DNA of 64,000 bases from Alopecurus myosuroides (Eukaryota; Streptophyta; Magnoliopsida; Poales; Poaceae): contig CM054057.1 in the NCBI GenBank assembly GCA_028641055.1, forward strand, positions 579,997,940 to 580,061,939, written 5' to 3'. The notes beneath the pieces are model-generated. The model searched no databases. It had not been told where the DNA came from and saw nothing but the letters and a program-made list of their open reading frames with translations. The translations under genes and the position numbers were made by a program. Within the stretch, counting starts at the first letter, position 1; each line of letters begins with the position of its first letter. This document shows positions 43,010 to 53,494 of this stretch, piece after piece.

Positions 43010-44026
43010 GGTACTGCAAGGCCCTGAAAATGGAGTAGTAGCCGTGGGCGTCGTGGTACAGAGCGCCATCCGTTGCTGAGGTTTTTGTCTTGGTTTCGAC
43101 GGGAGTGCTTGCGTCCTTGCAGTTGCGCATTGCAGCACGCTCAAGCAGCTCCTCTGCATACTGGTCCTGTGACAGAAAAAAGCCTCCATCGGTCGGTCGA
43201 ACACTGATGCCAAGGTAGAACTTGAGAGGTCCCAAGTCTTTCATAGAGAATTCAGTGTGGAGCTGGTCGATGGTGTGACGAAGAAGTGTCGTGGAGGACG
43301 CCGAGAGCACAATGTCGTCGACGTAGAGGAGGAGGTAGGCCGCATCGGTACCACGCCGAAGAACAAACAGTGACGGATCAGAGACGGTCTTGGCGAAGCC
43401 GAGTTGATGCAGGTATACAGAAAAACGTGTGTACCAGGCACGCGGGGCCTGCTTCAGCCCGTACAACGAGCGATCGAGCAAGCAGACATGGTCTGGGTGC
43501 GCGGGATTGACAAAGCCTGTGGGCTGTTGAGCATAGACACGCTCGGAGAGGACGCCGTGCAAGAATGCGTTTTTAACGTCGAACTGGTGCACGGGCCACC
43601 GCCAGGACGCCGCCAAGTGGAGCACAGTGCGAACCATCGCCGATTTGCCAACCGGAGAAAAGGTCTCCGCGTAGTCGACGCCGGGACGCTGGGTGAAGCC
43701 ACGAACAACCCAGCGTGCCTTGTGCCGCTCCAGCGTGCTGTCAGAGGGATGTTTGTGCCGGAAATCCATTTTCCGGTGACGTGATTGGCACCGCGAGGGC
43801 GCGGAACGAGGCGCCAGGTGTTGTTGGACACGAGGGCCTCATATTCCTCGGTCATGGCAGCGTGCCAGGCCGGGTCGCGGAGGGTGACGCGCACGGACGC
43901 AGGAATGGGCGATGGCGTGACGGAGGCGGCCAGGTTGAGGATCGCCTTCTGGCGAAGGATCCCGTTGCGAGCTCGCGTGATCATCAGGTGTACCAGGAGG
44001 GTGGAGGACCATAGGGTATCCCACAT
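43010..44026 (-). pseudogene. reverse-strand Copia reverse transcriptase, 5' side of a split gene
   Basis: On the reverse strand the RT starts around AMTEEYEALVSNNTWRLVPR (about 43870-43810). A frameshift near 43770 leads into the long frame 43769-42981: [55 protein letters not shown] (catalytic YVDD intact), MKDLGPLKFYLGI and FLSQDQYAEELL. It is cut at about 43015 by the forward Copia and continues at 18157. The RT copies the element's RNA in particles. Confidence 0.85.
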
Positions 44027-44674
44027 GGTGGCGTACGCGGCGAGGAGGCGGTGGCCTGCGATGGAGACGGCGTCGGAGACAACGGCGTGGACGATCGTGT
44101 TGAAGACGTGTCCGGGGACGTGCTGGGTAGCGACGTGTCCGAGCGTGGAGACGGCGTGCGTTGGCGTGGGCGCGGTGACGGCGCGTCAGAGCATGGGCGC
44201 GTCCTGGCGCGGGCGCGGTGCCGACGTGTCCTGGCACGAGCGCGGCGAGGGCTCGTTGAGGCGCGGGCCAGGTGAGGCTGCGTCGAGGCACGCGTGCGGC
44301 GAGTGCAGGGTCTGACGCGGGAACGCAACGAGCTGTCGTGGCGGTGCAGAGGCGCCATGAACGGGCGCCGTCGTGGTGGGGGCGATGTAGCCAAGGCGTT
44401 GGACAGCAGGCCAAGGGGCTGGAGTGTCCATGACTGGTCCATGGCATAGAATCGCCGGGTCAAGGACGGCCGGATCGTCGACGGCGCGGATGGCGTGGGG
44501 ACTGGAGAAGCGCATACCTGTCGAAACGGAAGCAACCGTGTCGAGGAACCAGTCACCACCGCACGACGAGGAGCTAGGCGGAGCGAGCTGGTGCATGGCA
44601 GCAACAAAGTTGGGGTCGAGGTTGTAGCCAGGGGGAGCAGACGACGCGGCAGACGGGGACGGCGGCTGGTGCAT
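44027..44674 (-). pseudogene. reverse-strand Copia protease remnant, integrase lost
   Basis: Reverse-strand sequence reads NLDPNFVAAMHQLAPP then GGDWFLDTVASVSTGM. This is the Copia protease box, but with Val in place of the Gly in D-T/S-G. Soon after, proline- and histidine-rich linker text of the type that normally precedes the RT follows. The zinc module and DDE core of integrase (about 450 codons) are absent. Either a deletion removed integrase or the family is a non-autonomous derivative. Confidence 0.7.
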
Positions 44675-44790
44675 GCCAACGTTTTTTTAGGCATGAGGAG
44701 CGGTCGGCATCATGGGTGGGCGTGGAGCGAGGAAGCCGGGGGCACCGCGCGGGGCCTGCTGTCACGCCTGGAACGTGCCGAACCACGGGT

Positions 44791-45909
44791 TTACCGGTGG
44801 AGTGGCGCGACACAAGGAACGACGCCAGAGGCCGGCGAGCCACCAGAGGAGGCGGAACCGCCGCCGGCGTTCTTCTTCTTCTTTCCCTTCTTCCCGGGGT
44901 TGCCGGTGGGGGCACCGGGAGCCGGCGGTGGTGGCGTCGGGACGCCGCCGTTGGGCGCAGCAAAAAGTGCAGTGGCGGCCTGGCGACGGGCAGACTGCTC
45001 CTGACGGTACTCCTCGAGGAGCAGGTAGGAGCGTGCACGCATGAAGGACGTCAGCGGCGTCTGCATGGTGAGCACCGGAATGGTGTGGCCGAGGCGAGGA
45101 CCAAGCCCGCGGAGCATGTTGAAGAAGAGGGATTGATTGGATACCTCGATGTCAACGTCACGAAGGTTGTCGGAGAGGATCTTCCGGCGGGAGCAGTACT
45201 CGGACACGGTCATGTCGCCTTGCTGTAGAGAGAGAAACTCCTCCTCCATGTACACCGCCTGCGTCATCAGGTTTTCGAGGAAGAGGCTCTTGATCTTGAC
45301 CCAAATCTCGTAGGCGGTGTCGTGCGGCGCGAGGATGATGTCGAGGATCTCCTTGCTGATGGTCGTGTACAGCCAAGACACGATGGTGTAGTCGACCTTC
45401 ATCCACTCCTCGTCAAGGACGTGAGCGTCCGCGCCGGGATCCATGTGGTCGAGGAGGCCGTGCTTGCCGAACACCTTGTCGAAGAAGATGCGCCAGCGGC
45501 CGTGGTTGGAGCGGCGCAGATCAAGGACCGCGGGGACGTGCTCCTTGATGCGGATGTACTGGAGCGATGCCGCCGTGTCGACGGAGCGAGCCGGCGTGTG
45601 GGTGACGGCAGTCGAAGAAGACGCGTCCGCGTGGATGAGGCCGGCCGAGGCAGGCATGGTGACCAGCGGCGTCAGGACACCCGAGCCAACCACGGTGGCC
45701 AGCAGGAGAGGTGCCAAGGCGGGTGACGCAGCGCCAAAGCCCGCAGTCGCAGCGAGTCCAATCGGCAGGGTCAACGGCGCGCTGGGCGCCGCTGGAGCCG
45801 CAGATGCATGTGTGCTTGTCGCCGGGGCCGTAGAGGAGGCAGGGAGGGAGACCATCGCGGCGGCGGCAGAGCTCGCGGCAACGGTGGCGGTGGACGCAGA
45901 GGAAGACAT
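44791..45909 (-). CDS. reverse-strand Copia gag, open frame
   Basis: A 372-codon open frame from ATG 45909. The N-terminus is Ala/Ser-rich. The capsid-like core, UBN2 type, shows HVPAVLDLRRSNHGRWRIFF, WMKVDYTIVSWLYTTISKEI, AYEIWVKIKSLF, MEEEFLSLQQGDMTVSEYC and LFFNMLRGLGPRLGHTIPVL. A lysine-rich stretch (GKKGKKKK) near residue 350 replaces the usual CCHC knuckle. The start lies about 60 bases from the primer site, as expected. It would form the particle. Whether the RNA is made is doubtful, since the 5' LTR is truncated. Confidence 0.85.
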   Translation of the reverse strand: MSSSASTATVAASSAAAAMVSLPASSTAPATSTHASAAPAAPSAPLTLPIGLAATAGFGAASPALAPLLLATVVGSGVLTPLVTMPASAGLIHADASSSTAVTHTPARSVDTAASLQYIRIKEHVPAVLDLRRSNHGRWRIFFDKVFGKHGLLDHMDPGADAHVLDEEWMKVDYTIVSWLYTTISKEILDIILAPHDTAYEIWVKIKSLFLENLMTQAVYMEEEFLSLQQGDMTVSEYCSRRKILSDNLRDVDIEVSNQSLFFNMLRGLGPRLGHTIPVLTMQTPLTSFMRARSYLLLEEYRQEQSARRQAATALFAAPNGGVPTPPPPAPGAPTGNPGKKGKKKKNAGGGSASSGGSPASGVVPCVAPLHR

Positions 45910-45966
45910 GGCTTAGTGGCAGCAGAAGAGAGGGGAGAGGGCTCACAGATCAAGATCTAGGAGCGA

Positions 45967-45975
45967 CTGATACCA
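45967..45975 (-). promoter_or_regulatory. primer binding site of reverse-strand Copia
   Basis: The reverse strand reads TGGTATCAG immediately next to the LTR, then diverges (TCGC) from the usual AGC continuation. Confidence 0.8.
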
Positions 45976-46046
45976 TGTAATCGAGAGAAACGAGAGTCTG
46001 ATCCAACACACTTTGTATATTGATCATAGCGGTATATATAGAGAAG
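45976..46046 (-). repeat. truncated 5' LTR of reverse-strand Copia
   Basis: Matches the first 70 or so bases of the forward-strand text at 17445 (TGTAATCGAGAGAAACG... to GGTATATATAGA) with about two differences, then turns into unrelated sequence. On the element's strand the upstream 118 bases of the LTR are lost. Confidence 0.8.
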
Positions 46047-46199
46047 TATGGCTCTGGCGGTTCATGAATCACAATCTGCACGTCGTTATATATGGGACGT
46101 GCATATAGTCTGTGCTCGTGTCCAACGCAAACCAGACAGCCGTCCATGTCGCTGGGACAAACTTAATTACACATCCATGGATTGGCATGTGTTCCGAAC
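46047..46199. other. junction sequence between truncated LTR and LINE
   Basis: Short unassigned segment. It contains no supported frame. Confidence 0.5.
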
Positions 46200-48829
46200 A
46201 TGATCTTTGTTTTGAGCCGGCAGAGACAAGTTGTTTTCCATACGACCAGGGTCGGTTCCATTACCAAGAGATAACAGAACAGAAGTCTTTTACAACCGGA
46301 AAAACAACCAAAAGAGACCTGGGCAAAGCAAAGGAAACAGGGACCCTCCCCTCCAAGGAAGGGAAAGGGGACCCCCAAAGCTTTGCAACAGGAAAACGAC
46401 AACACTGTCATGAAGGAAGTTCACGGCTTGCCACAAACCGGAGACCATAAGTACTCACAAGCCATAGCTAACTGCACGCATGCAGTGAAACAAACTGGGT
46501 TTTCTTTTAGACAGACCACGAGTGGGTGCACCATCATCCAACCACATCAACGTCTTCATCCGAGGTAGCTTCTGATTCAATAGCTCTGCTTCTCCTGGCT
46601 TGACTGCGGGCATGCTGCTCCAGAGCTGCATCTTGGATCATCCCTGCTCCTTCTTCCAGGTGAATCCTATCGTCCACTGTTGTTTGGAGACCTGCCCAGT
46701 ACCGAAGAAAGGCACAAAAATAGCAAATCAACTCAACAGGCGCTGATATGAACTTTTTATGAAAACTGGCATTATTCCTAGTTTTCCAAATTGCCCAGCA
46801 AAAGGCAGCAATCCCAACAACATGAAGATTCAAATTAGCCGGGAAGTAAGACGAGATCCACCAAAAATACTGAGTAAAATTAATTGGTCTACTCAAAACC
46901 CCAAAAACAGAGCAAACCACACTCCACATGTACCCAACAACAGGACAAGAGAAAAAGAGGTTGTGAATGGTTTCAAAATCAGAACAAAAACTGCAAGAAA
47001 AGTCCCCTTTCCAATTTCGCTTTTTCATATTGTCCTTGGTGGCAATACAATTATGCCAGATCAACCAGAGCCACACTTTGATTTTCAAAGGGATTTTGGC
47101 TTTCCAAAGTTGTGAGAACGATCTGTCCACATTAGAGGAGGACAGCTTGTTGTACATAGATTTAACTGAAAAATTCCCAGATTTAGTAAGCTTCCACTTG
47201 GGTTTATCGGGTCCCTCTCCCAAAGCTACAGTCATAAGTAAACTACGCAGAACCGAGGCCTGATGCTGCATATCCATATTCAACCATCTTCTGAACTCAA
47301 ACTGCCAGTTCCTATCGGCCATCTCCCTCACAGTGCATACCTGGAGAATACAAACTTCAAATAGGTTTGGGAATCTTTCACAGAAAGGGGTTGGCCCGCA
47401 CCACTGATCATGCCAAAAGTCAGTCTCATTTCCCCCATCGACCATCATATATCTACATTGAAGATACCACTGTTTAACTTTCACCAGGTCCTTCCACGCA
47501 AGGGAATATTGTTGTCTCAACTTTACTTTCGAGATGACATACTTGATTCCATATTTTTTCTTAACCAAGGTTTGCCACAAACCTTTCTCCATCTCTAGTC
47601 TCCACTACCACTTGCACAAAAGACTGATGTTAAACAACTTAAGGTCCTTAATGCCCAAACCCCCTTTACTCTTGGGTTTGTTTATTATGTTCCACCTAAC
47701 CAGATAATACTTCCTTTTAGAACTGGCCCCTTGCAAGAAGAATTTCCTAATGATCTTGGTCATTTCTTCCAGCCAGGTAACAGGAAGGAAATAGATAAAT
47801 GGACATATGATAAATTGGGATACTACTTAAACAAGATTGAATCAAGATTAGTCTCCCACCAATGGATGTGTTGTTGCCAGCCCAACCTTCCAGCCTTCTA
47901 CTCAACTTCTCCACAATAGGTTTTAAATCAGCAACAAGAATTCTGGACCCACACACAGGAACTCCCAGGTACTTCATTGGCCAGTGACCAATCTGACAAT
48001 TCAGCAGATCAGAGTAAAAGATACTCTTGACAGAATCCTCCATAACCATAAACAGCTCACTCTTCATGAAGTTAATTTTTAACCCTGAGATTGCCTCAAA
48101 CAAGTATAGGATCAGCTTAAGCTGTCTGACACTATTCACATCATCTTGGACCATCAGCAGAGTATCATCTGCATACTGGAAAATGGCTACCCCCTTGTCA
48201 ATCAAGTGAGGCACAAGACCACAAATTAACCCATTGTTCTGAGCCTGCTGGATAAGTTTAGCTAATCCTTCAGCAGCAAGATTGAACAGGAAATGAGAAA
48301 AATGATCCCCTTGTCTGACACCCCTATGGCTGCCAAAATCTCTGCCCCTTGTATTGTTAATTTTGACACAAAGGGTCCCATCTTTAACAATCTCCTCTAT
48401 CAACCTCCTCCAGAGTGGGCTAAACCCTTTCAGAGATACACGGTGTAGCAAGTAAGCCCAATCCACCTTATCATACGTCTTCTCAAAGTCTATCTTGAAG
48501 ACCACTTCCTGTTGCTTTTTCCTCTTGACCTCATGTAGGATCTCATGAAGAGACATGGTACCATCTATTATGTTTCTACCCTTAATAAAGGCAGTCTGAC
48601 ACTTGGAAATTAGCTTTTCCATGTAAGGCTCCATCCTGAGTGTGGCAACTTTAGTAATGATCTTGTACAACACCTGTAGCAGACAGATAGGTCTATACTT
48701 TTGGAGACTATCAGCATCAGCTGATTTCTGCAGCAAAATTATCATGCCAAAATTAAGTCCGTAAAGGCCAAGCTTCTCAAGGTACCAGTCATTGAACAGC
48801 TGCAAAACATCGCCTTCACAATGTTCCAT
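46200..48829 (-). mobile_element. 5'-truncated L1-type LINE
   Basis: A reverse-strand LINE retaining the RT from its palm region to the ORF2 end, plus about 330 bases of 3' UTR. No clear poly(A) tail was found at the 3' edge near 46200, and the endonuclease and ORF1 are missing. Its upstream edge coincides with the CACTA terminus at 48832, so a CACTA insertion or a deletion ends it. No LINE endonuclease turns up beyond the CACTA region. Confidence 0.8.
46534..48829 (-). pseudogene. LINE ORF2 fragment: RT and zf-RVT region
   Basis: The first frame (48829-47747) gives SLQKYRPICLLQVLYKIITK, AFIKGRNIIDGTMSLHEILH, FKIDFEKTYDKVDWAYLLH, HRGVRQGDHFSHFLFNL (normally RQGDPLSP, so a P-L pair is altered), the catalytic FQYADDTLLM and MKYLGVPV. 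A frameshift near 47750-47600 leads to the second frame (47592-46534) with PDKPKWKLTKSGNFSVKSMY, KIPLKIKVWLWLIWHN, CSFCSDFETIHNLFFSC and AFCWAIWKTRNN. It ends with an acidic tail. RT activity is unlikely given the truncation and frameshift. Confidence 0.85.
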
Positions 48830-48831
48830 GA

Positions 48832-49150
48832 CACTAGTGGAAAACGGGGCTTTTACCCACTGGCGAGCACCCCTTTCGCCCCGGATCGGTCACACCCGGT
48901 GCAAAAGACTGCAGAGGTGGGGCCGGGGCGAGCCGGGCACGTGGTGTTAGGGTTATTTGCCCCGGTTGGTGGCTCCAACCGGGGCTAAAGGACCTCGACA
49001 AGCAGGTCGATGGCGGGCGCGATGTTGGGGGGTCTTTTTTCCCGGTTGGTGGCTCCAACCGGGTCAAATGAGCCCCACCTAGATGAAATGTGGTTTTTTT
49101 ATTTCTATATTGCCGTTTAATAGAATTATTTTTTCTTTTTTTTTATAAAC
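48832..49150 (+). mobile_element. CACTA transposon end with subterminal repeats
   Basis: CACTAGTGGAAAACGGGGC at 48832 is a typical CACTA (En/Spm-type) terminus in grasses. Subterminal palindromes CCCCGGTTGGTGGCT/CCAACCGGGG at 48960-48984 and a shorter copy at 49041-49063 follow. The 3 bases before it are TGA. Its partner terminus is not found in the window, so the element's full extent is uncertain. The hairpin array that follows carries the same CCCCGGTTGGT wording and probably belongs to it. Confidence 0.8.
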
Positions 49151-49291
49151 ACTACATGCCAGTGTTCTCCACCCCTCATGCCACTCACCTTTTTGGTATG
49201 GTGTGCTCACTTATTTTTGGCACCCGGGTGATTTGTATTCGGTCGATGAACCTTCGATCAAGGGGGGGATGTAGAACAAAACAATTGGTAT

Positions 49292-49995
49292 CGCCATCAT
49301 ACAGCCCGGTCGTTGCTATTGAGTGCATATATGCATATCAAAAGAACGGTCGGGCGTATGATGGCGAATCCGGATGATTTGTATTTGGTCGACGAACTGA
49401 ATGATGTATCAAACCTTAAACGGGGATGTAGAACAAAACAATCGGTATGGTCATCATACAGCCCTGTCGTGGCTACTGAGTGCATATATGCATACCAAAT
49501 ACACGGCAGGACGTATGATGGCGAATCCGGATGATTTATATTTGGTCGATGAACTGAATGATGTATCAAACCTTAAAGGGGGATGTAGAACAAAACAATC
49601 GGTATCGCCATCATACAGCCCTGCCGTGGCTACTGAGTGCATATATGCATACCAAATGCACGGCAAGACGTATGATGGCGAATCCGGATGACTTGTATTT
49701 GGTCGATGAACTGAATGATGTATCAAACCTTAAAGGGGGATGTAGAACAAAATAATCGGTATCGCCATCATACAGCCCTGCCGTGGCTACTGAGTGCATA
49801 TATGCATACCAAATGCACGGCAGGACGTATGATGGCGAATCCGGATGATTTGTATTTGGTCGATGAACTGAATGATGTATCAAACCTTAAAGGGGGGATG
49901 TAGAACAAAACAATCGGTATCACCAGCATACAGCCCTGTCGTGGCTACTGAGTGCATATATGCATACCAAATGCACGGCAGGACGTATGCTGGCG
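49292..49995. repeat. hairpin units, block 1 (five)
   Basis: Each 157-158-bp unit holds a 75-bp inverted repeat: 49292-49366, 49449-49523, 49606-49680, 49763-49837, 49921-49995. The outer arms are CGCCATCATAC/GTATGATGGCG, inner arms CCTGCCGTG/CACGGCAGG, and the centre is the palindrome TGCATATATGCA. In the fifth unit the outer arms are CACCAGCATAC/GTATGCTGGCG, changed together at the same paired position. Confidence 0.9.
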
Positions 49996-50470
49996 AATCC
50001 GGATGATTTGTATTTGGTCGATGAATTGACTGGTGTATGAAGGTGGGCTATATATAGGGTCCTCTGGCTCACAAAGTGTTGTGCTAGGGTTTTGATCCAA
50101 CGGTTAAGAAACACCCATGATCCAACGGCTCACAACCGCTCGAAATAAACACACCTCTGATCCAACGACTCACAAGCGCTTGAAAGAAGCACACGATATG
50201 TGTGATTGGTCCCAACGAAACCGTAACCCTTTAGCCCCGGTGGGTAAAACGGGCCGAGACTAAAGGGGTCTATTTCTTCTCACAATTCTTTTTTTCTTCA
50301 AATCCAATTTTTTTTTCTTTTTTTATAAACACTACATGCCAACGTTCTCCACTCCTCATGCCACTCACCTTTTTGGTATGGTGTGCTCACTTATTTTTGG
50401 CATCCGGGTGATTTGTATTCGGTCGATGAGTCTTCGATCAAGGGGGGATGTAGAACAAAACAATCGGTAT

Positions 50471-51174
50471 CGCCATCATACAGCCCGACTGTGGCTGTTG
50501 AGTGCATATATGCATATCAAAAGAACGGTCGGGCGTACGATGGCGAATCCGGATGATTTGTATTTGGTTGATGAACTGAATGCTGTATCAAACCTTAAAG
50601 AGGGATGTAGAACAAAACAATCGGTATGGTCATCATACAGCCCTGCCGTGGCTACTCAGTGCATATATGCATACCAAACGCACGGCAAGACGTATGATGG
50701 CGAATCCGGATGATTTGTATTTGGTCGATGAACTGAATGATGTATCAAACCTTAAAGGGGGATGTAGAACAAAACAATCGGTATCGCCATCATACAGCCC
50801 TGCCGTGGCTACTGAGTGCATATATGCATACCAAATGCACGGCAAGACGTATGATGGCGAATCTGGATGACTTGTATTTGGTCGATGAACTGAATGATGT
50901 ATCAAACCTTAAAGGGGGATGTAGAACAAAATAATCGGTATCGCCATCATACATCCCTGCCGTGGCTATTGAGTGCATATATGCATACCAAATGCACGGC
51001 AGGACGTATGATGGCGAATCCGGATGATTTGTATTTGGTCGATGAACTGAATGATGTATCAAACCTTAAAGGGGGGATGTAGAATAAAACAATCGGTATC
51101 ACCAGCATACAGCCCTGTCGTGGCTACTGAGTGCATATATGCATACCAAATGCACGGCAGGACGTATGCTGGCG
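50471..51174. repeat. hairpin units, block 2 (five)
   Basis: 75-bp inverted repeats at 50471-50545, 50628-50702, 50785-50859, 50942-51016 and 51100-51174. They repeat the unit order of block 1, including the first type with inner arms GCCCGAC/GTCGGGC and the fifth type with the paired T-A to G-C change. Confidence 0.9.
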
Positions 51175-51659
51175 AATCCGGATGATTTGTATTTGGTCGA
51201 TGAACTGACTGGTGTATGAAGGTGGGCTATATATAGGGTCCTCTGGCTCACAAAGTGTTGTGCTAGGGTTTTGATCCAACGGTTAAGAAACACCCACGAT
51301 CCAACGGCTCACAACCGCTCGAAATAAACACACCTCTGATCCAACGACTCACAAGCGCTTGAAAGAAGCACACGATATGTGTGATTCTTTGTGATTGGTC
51401 CCAACAAAACCGTAACCCTTTAGCCCCGGTTGGTAAAACGGGCCGGGACTAAAGGGGTCTATTTCTTCTCACAATTCTTTTTTTCTTCAAATCCAAAAAA
51501 AAATTCTTTTTTTATAAACACTACATGCCAACGTTCTCCACTCCTCATGCCACTCACCTTTTTGGTAAGGTGTGCTCACTTATTTTTGGCATCCGGGTGA
51601 TTTGTATTCGGTCGATGAGTCTTCGATCAAGGGGGGATGTAGAACAAAACAATCGGTAT

Positions 51660-52049
51660 CGCCATCATACAGCCCGACTGTGGCTATTGAGTGCATATAT
51701 GCATATCAAAAGAACGGTCGGGCATACGATGGCGAATCCGGAGGATTTGTATTTGGTCGATGAACTGAATGCTGTATCAAACCTTAAAGGGGGATGTAGA
51801 ACAAAACAATCGGTATCGCCATCATATAGCCCTGCCGTGGCTACTGAGTGCATATATGCATACCAAATGCACGGCAGGACGTATGATGGCGAATCCGGAT
51901 GATTTGTATTTGGTCTATGAACTGAATGATGTATCAAACCTTACAGGGGGGATTTAGAACAAAACAATCGGTATCGCCAGTATACAGCCCTGCCGTGGCT
52001 ACTGAGTGCATATATGCATACCAAATGCACGGCAGGACGTATGCTGGCG
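51660..52049. repeat. hairpin units, block 3 (three)
   Basis: 75-bp inverted repeats at 51660-51734, 51817-51891 and 51975-52049, corresponding to types one, four and five. In the last, the left arm is CGCCAGTATAC against GTATGCTGGCG, giving one T-G wobble. Confidence 0.9.
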
Positions 52050-52539
52050 AATCCGGATGATTTGTATTTGGTCGATGAACTGACTGGTGGATGAAGGTGG
52101 GCTATATCACTAGTGGAAACAGGGGCACTAGTCCCGGTTGGTAAGACCCATTTGTCCCGGTTCTGCAACCGGGATGGGCCAGCCGGGACAAATGCCCCTC
52201 CCCCATTGGTCCCGGTTGTGCCAGGACCCGGGACAAATGGGCTGACCACGTGGCGAACCTGGCCAGGGGAATTAGTCCCGGTTCTTAACACGAACCGGGA
52301 TGAATGCCTCCTCTGCCGCGGTAGCAGTTTTGCCATTTTCTCTGCCGCGGCAGAGTTTTTTTTCGCTTTATTGTTTTCTTTTTATTTTCTGTTTTGCGAC
52401 CAATTCCATTTTACGATACCACTGTCACCATACACTGATAAGGAGCCTTGTTGGCCCCTCCCCGGACCTCCCAGATCCCAGGAGAAGAGAGGAGCCCAGT
52501 GGCCCTTCCCCGGACCTCCGGGATCCCACGAGTGAATAA

Positions 52540-53480
52540 GTAATACATATATATAGAAAACTAAAGAACACTTATATTACCAAAGCCAAGTATATCGAGC
52601 ATATTGCATGACCGATGGAATTACAAAATAAAATTTAGCCCGCAATTTCCTCCTGAATTGCTCGTATGCGGTCCCTTGGTAGAAGACCGTCCCGGAGCCG
52701 TTCGATCTAATATAAAGAAGAGTGGTCAATATATATTAATGAAACTAAGTAACTTAAATAGATGTGGTAATAAGAAAAATTGACGACTGACGTACATGAA
52801 GGTGATTCCCGTCTGATAAATGAACTCGTAGACGTAGTATCCACACAAGGTGGTTCCTGTCTTTGTTCCAGTTGATGTGTTTGTTCCAGCGCCATTCCTG
52901 TAGCCATTCGCGGATGGTGAACAAAACATAAGAGGGGGCCAATTTTATAGAAAACATAAAAAAAATATATAAAAAGTGGCCAACTCATATAATAGAAATA
53001 ACGATAATTAGATGGAGATGTTGTGATGATATATTTTCACGCAAAAACATGTCTATATCTATGGTTAACATAAAAATATCGAGAGAAAGAAATCCAAAGA
53101 ATCACATACGTCCACGACGTCGATCGAATGGTGTATGTCGCTTCAATGTTAAGTAGCAAAATCACCTATCATCCCATCTTTCTCTAACTATTGCTCAACT
53201 AATCGCTCTGTTAGTTAAGACGCGCATCGCCTGTGCAATATTACTAGTATCTAACTTGTTCTAAAACGTGCAAATTTATATCTACGTAAAAAATAGAAAA
53301 TTTGTATCAGTTAATTAACTAAGTGAAGTGATGAACATCTAAATAGCTAACCTAGTCAAGTTCATTAATCAACTAAGTGAATTGATGACAGAGACAAGGG
53401 ACAGGGACAAGCAGTGACACAGCCGTCCCCTGCCTCGTAATCCCCAACCAGCCTCCTCTTCCCCAACCGCCTGCCAAGTC
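52540..53480. other. AT-rich stretch inside CACTA 2, no gene
   Basis: About 0.9 kb of AT-rich DNA with only short frames. Nothing recognisable. Confidence 0.6.
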
Positions 53481-53494
53481 CCCACATATTTAAT

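Larger units (their letters stand above)
17445..46046 (-). mobile_element. reverse-strand Copia element, host of the nested insertions
   Basis: Order on the reverse strand: truncated 5' LTR (45976-46046), primer site, gag, protease remnant, RT, then the 24.9-kb insertion 18158-43009, then RNase H, polypurine tract and 3' LTR (17445-17633). Without the insert it is only about 3.75 kb, because the integrase region between protease and RT is missing. The RT/RNase H frame is interrupted exactly at the GGTAC duplication of the forward Copia, showing that this element was there first. It is non-autonomous in its present form. Confidence 0.85.
49151..52107. repeat. higher-order tandem array, 1.18-kb period, of 157-bp units
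   Basis: Three large repeats start with ACTACATGCC at 49151, 50331 and 51520 (periods 1180 and 1189; the third is cut to 588 bp). Each has a head (TTCTCCAC(C/T)CCTCATGCC, GATTTGTATTCGGTCGATGA), then tandem 157-158-bp units (five, five and three). The first two continue with a tail: GGTCCTCTGGCTCACAAAG, GATCCAACGGTTAAG and a CACTA-like CCTTTAGCCCCGG...GGGACTAAAGGGG block. Unit order is the same in repeats 1 and 2; repeat 3 lacks the second and third unit types. The array is probably inside a CACTA element. Open frames on both strands are by-products of repetition. Confidence 0.95.

Noticed and set aside
44051..45916. Forward-strand frames of up to 176 codons at 43.8-45.9 kb
   Set aside because: They lie opposite the reverse-strand Copia gag, protease remnant and RT linker, which show family motifs; the forward frames are compositional shadows.
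49313..51957. Series of overlapping 60-125-codon open frames on both strands in the 157-bp array
   Set aside because: 157 is not a multiple of three, so each unit shifts the frame; the ORFs are the same repeat read in different frames and directions, with no domain and no start context. I treat them as by-products of repetition.
49151..52107. Regular repeats resembling a CRISPR array
   Set aside because: The units are contiguous 157-bp tandem repeats without unique spacers, and the surrounding DNA is plant transposons.
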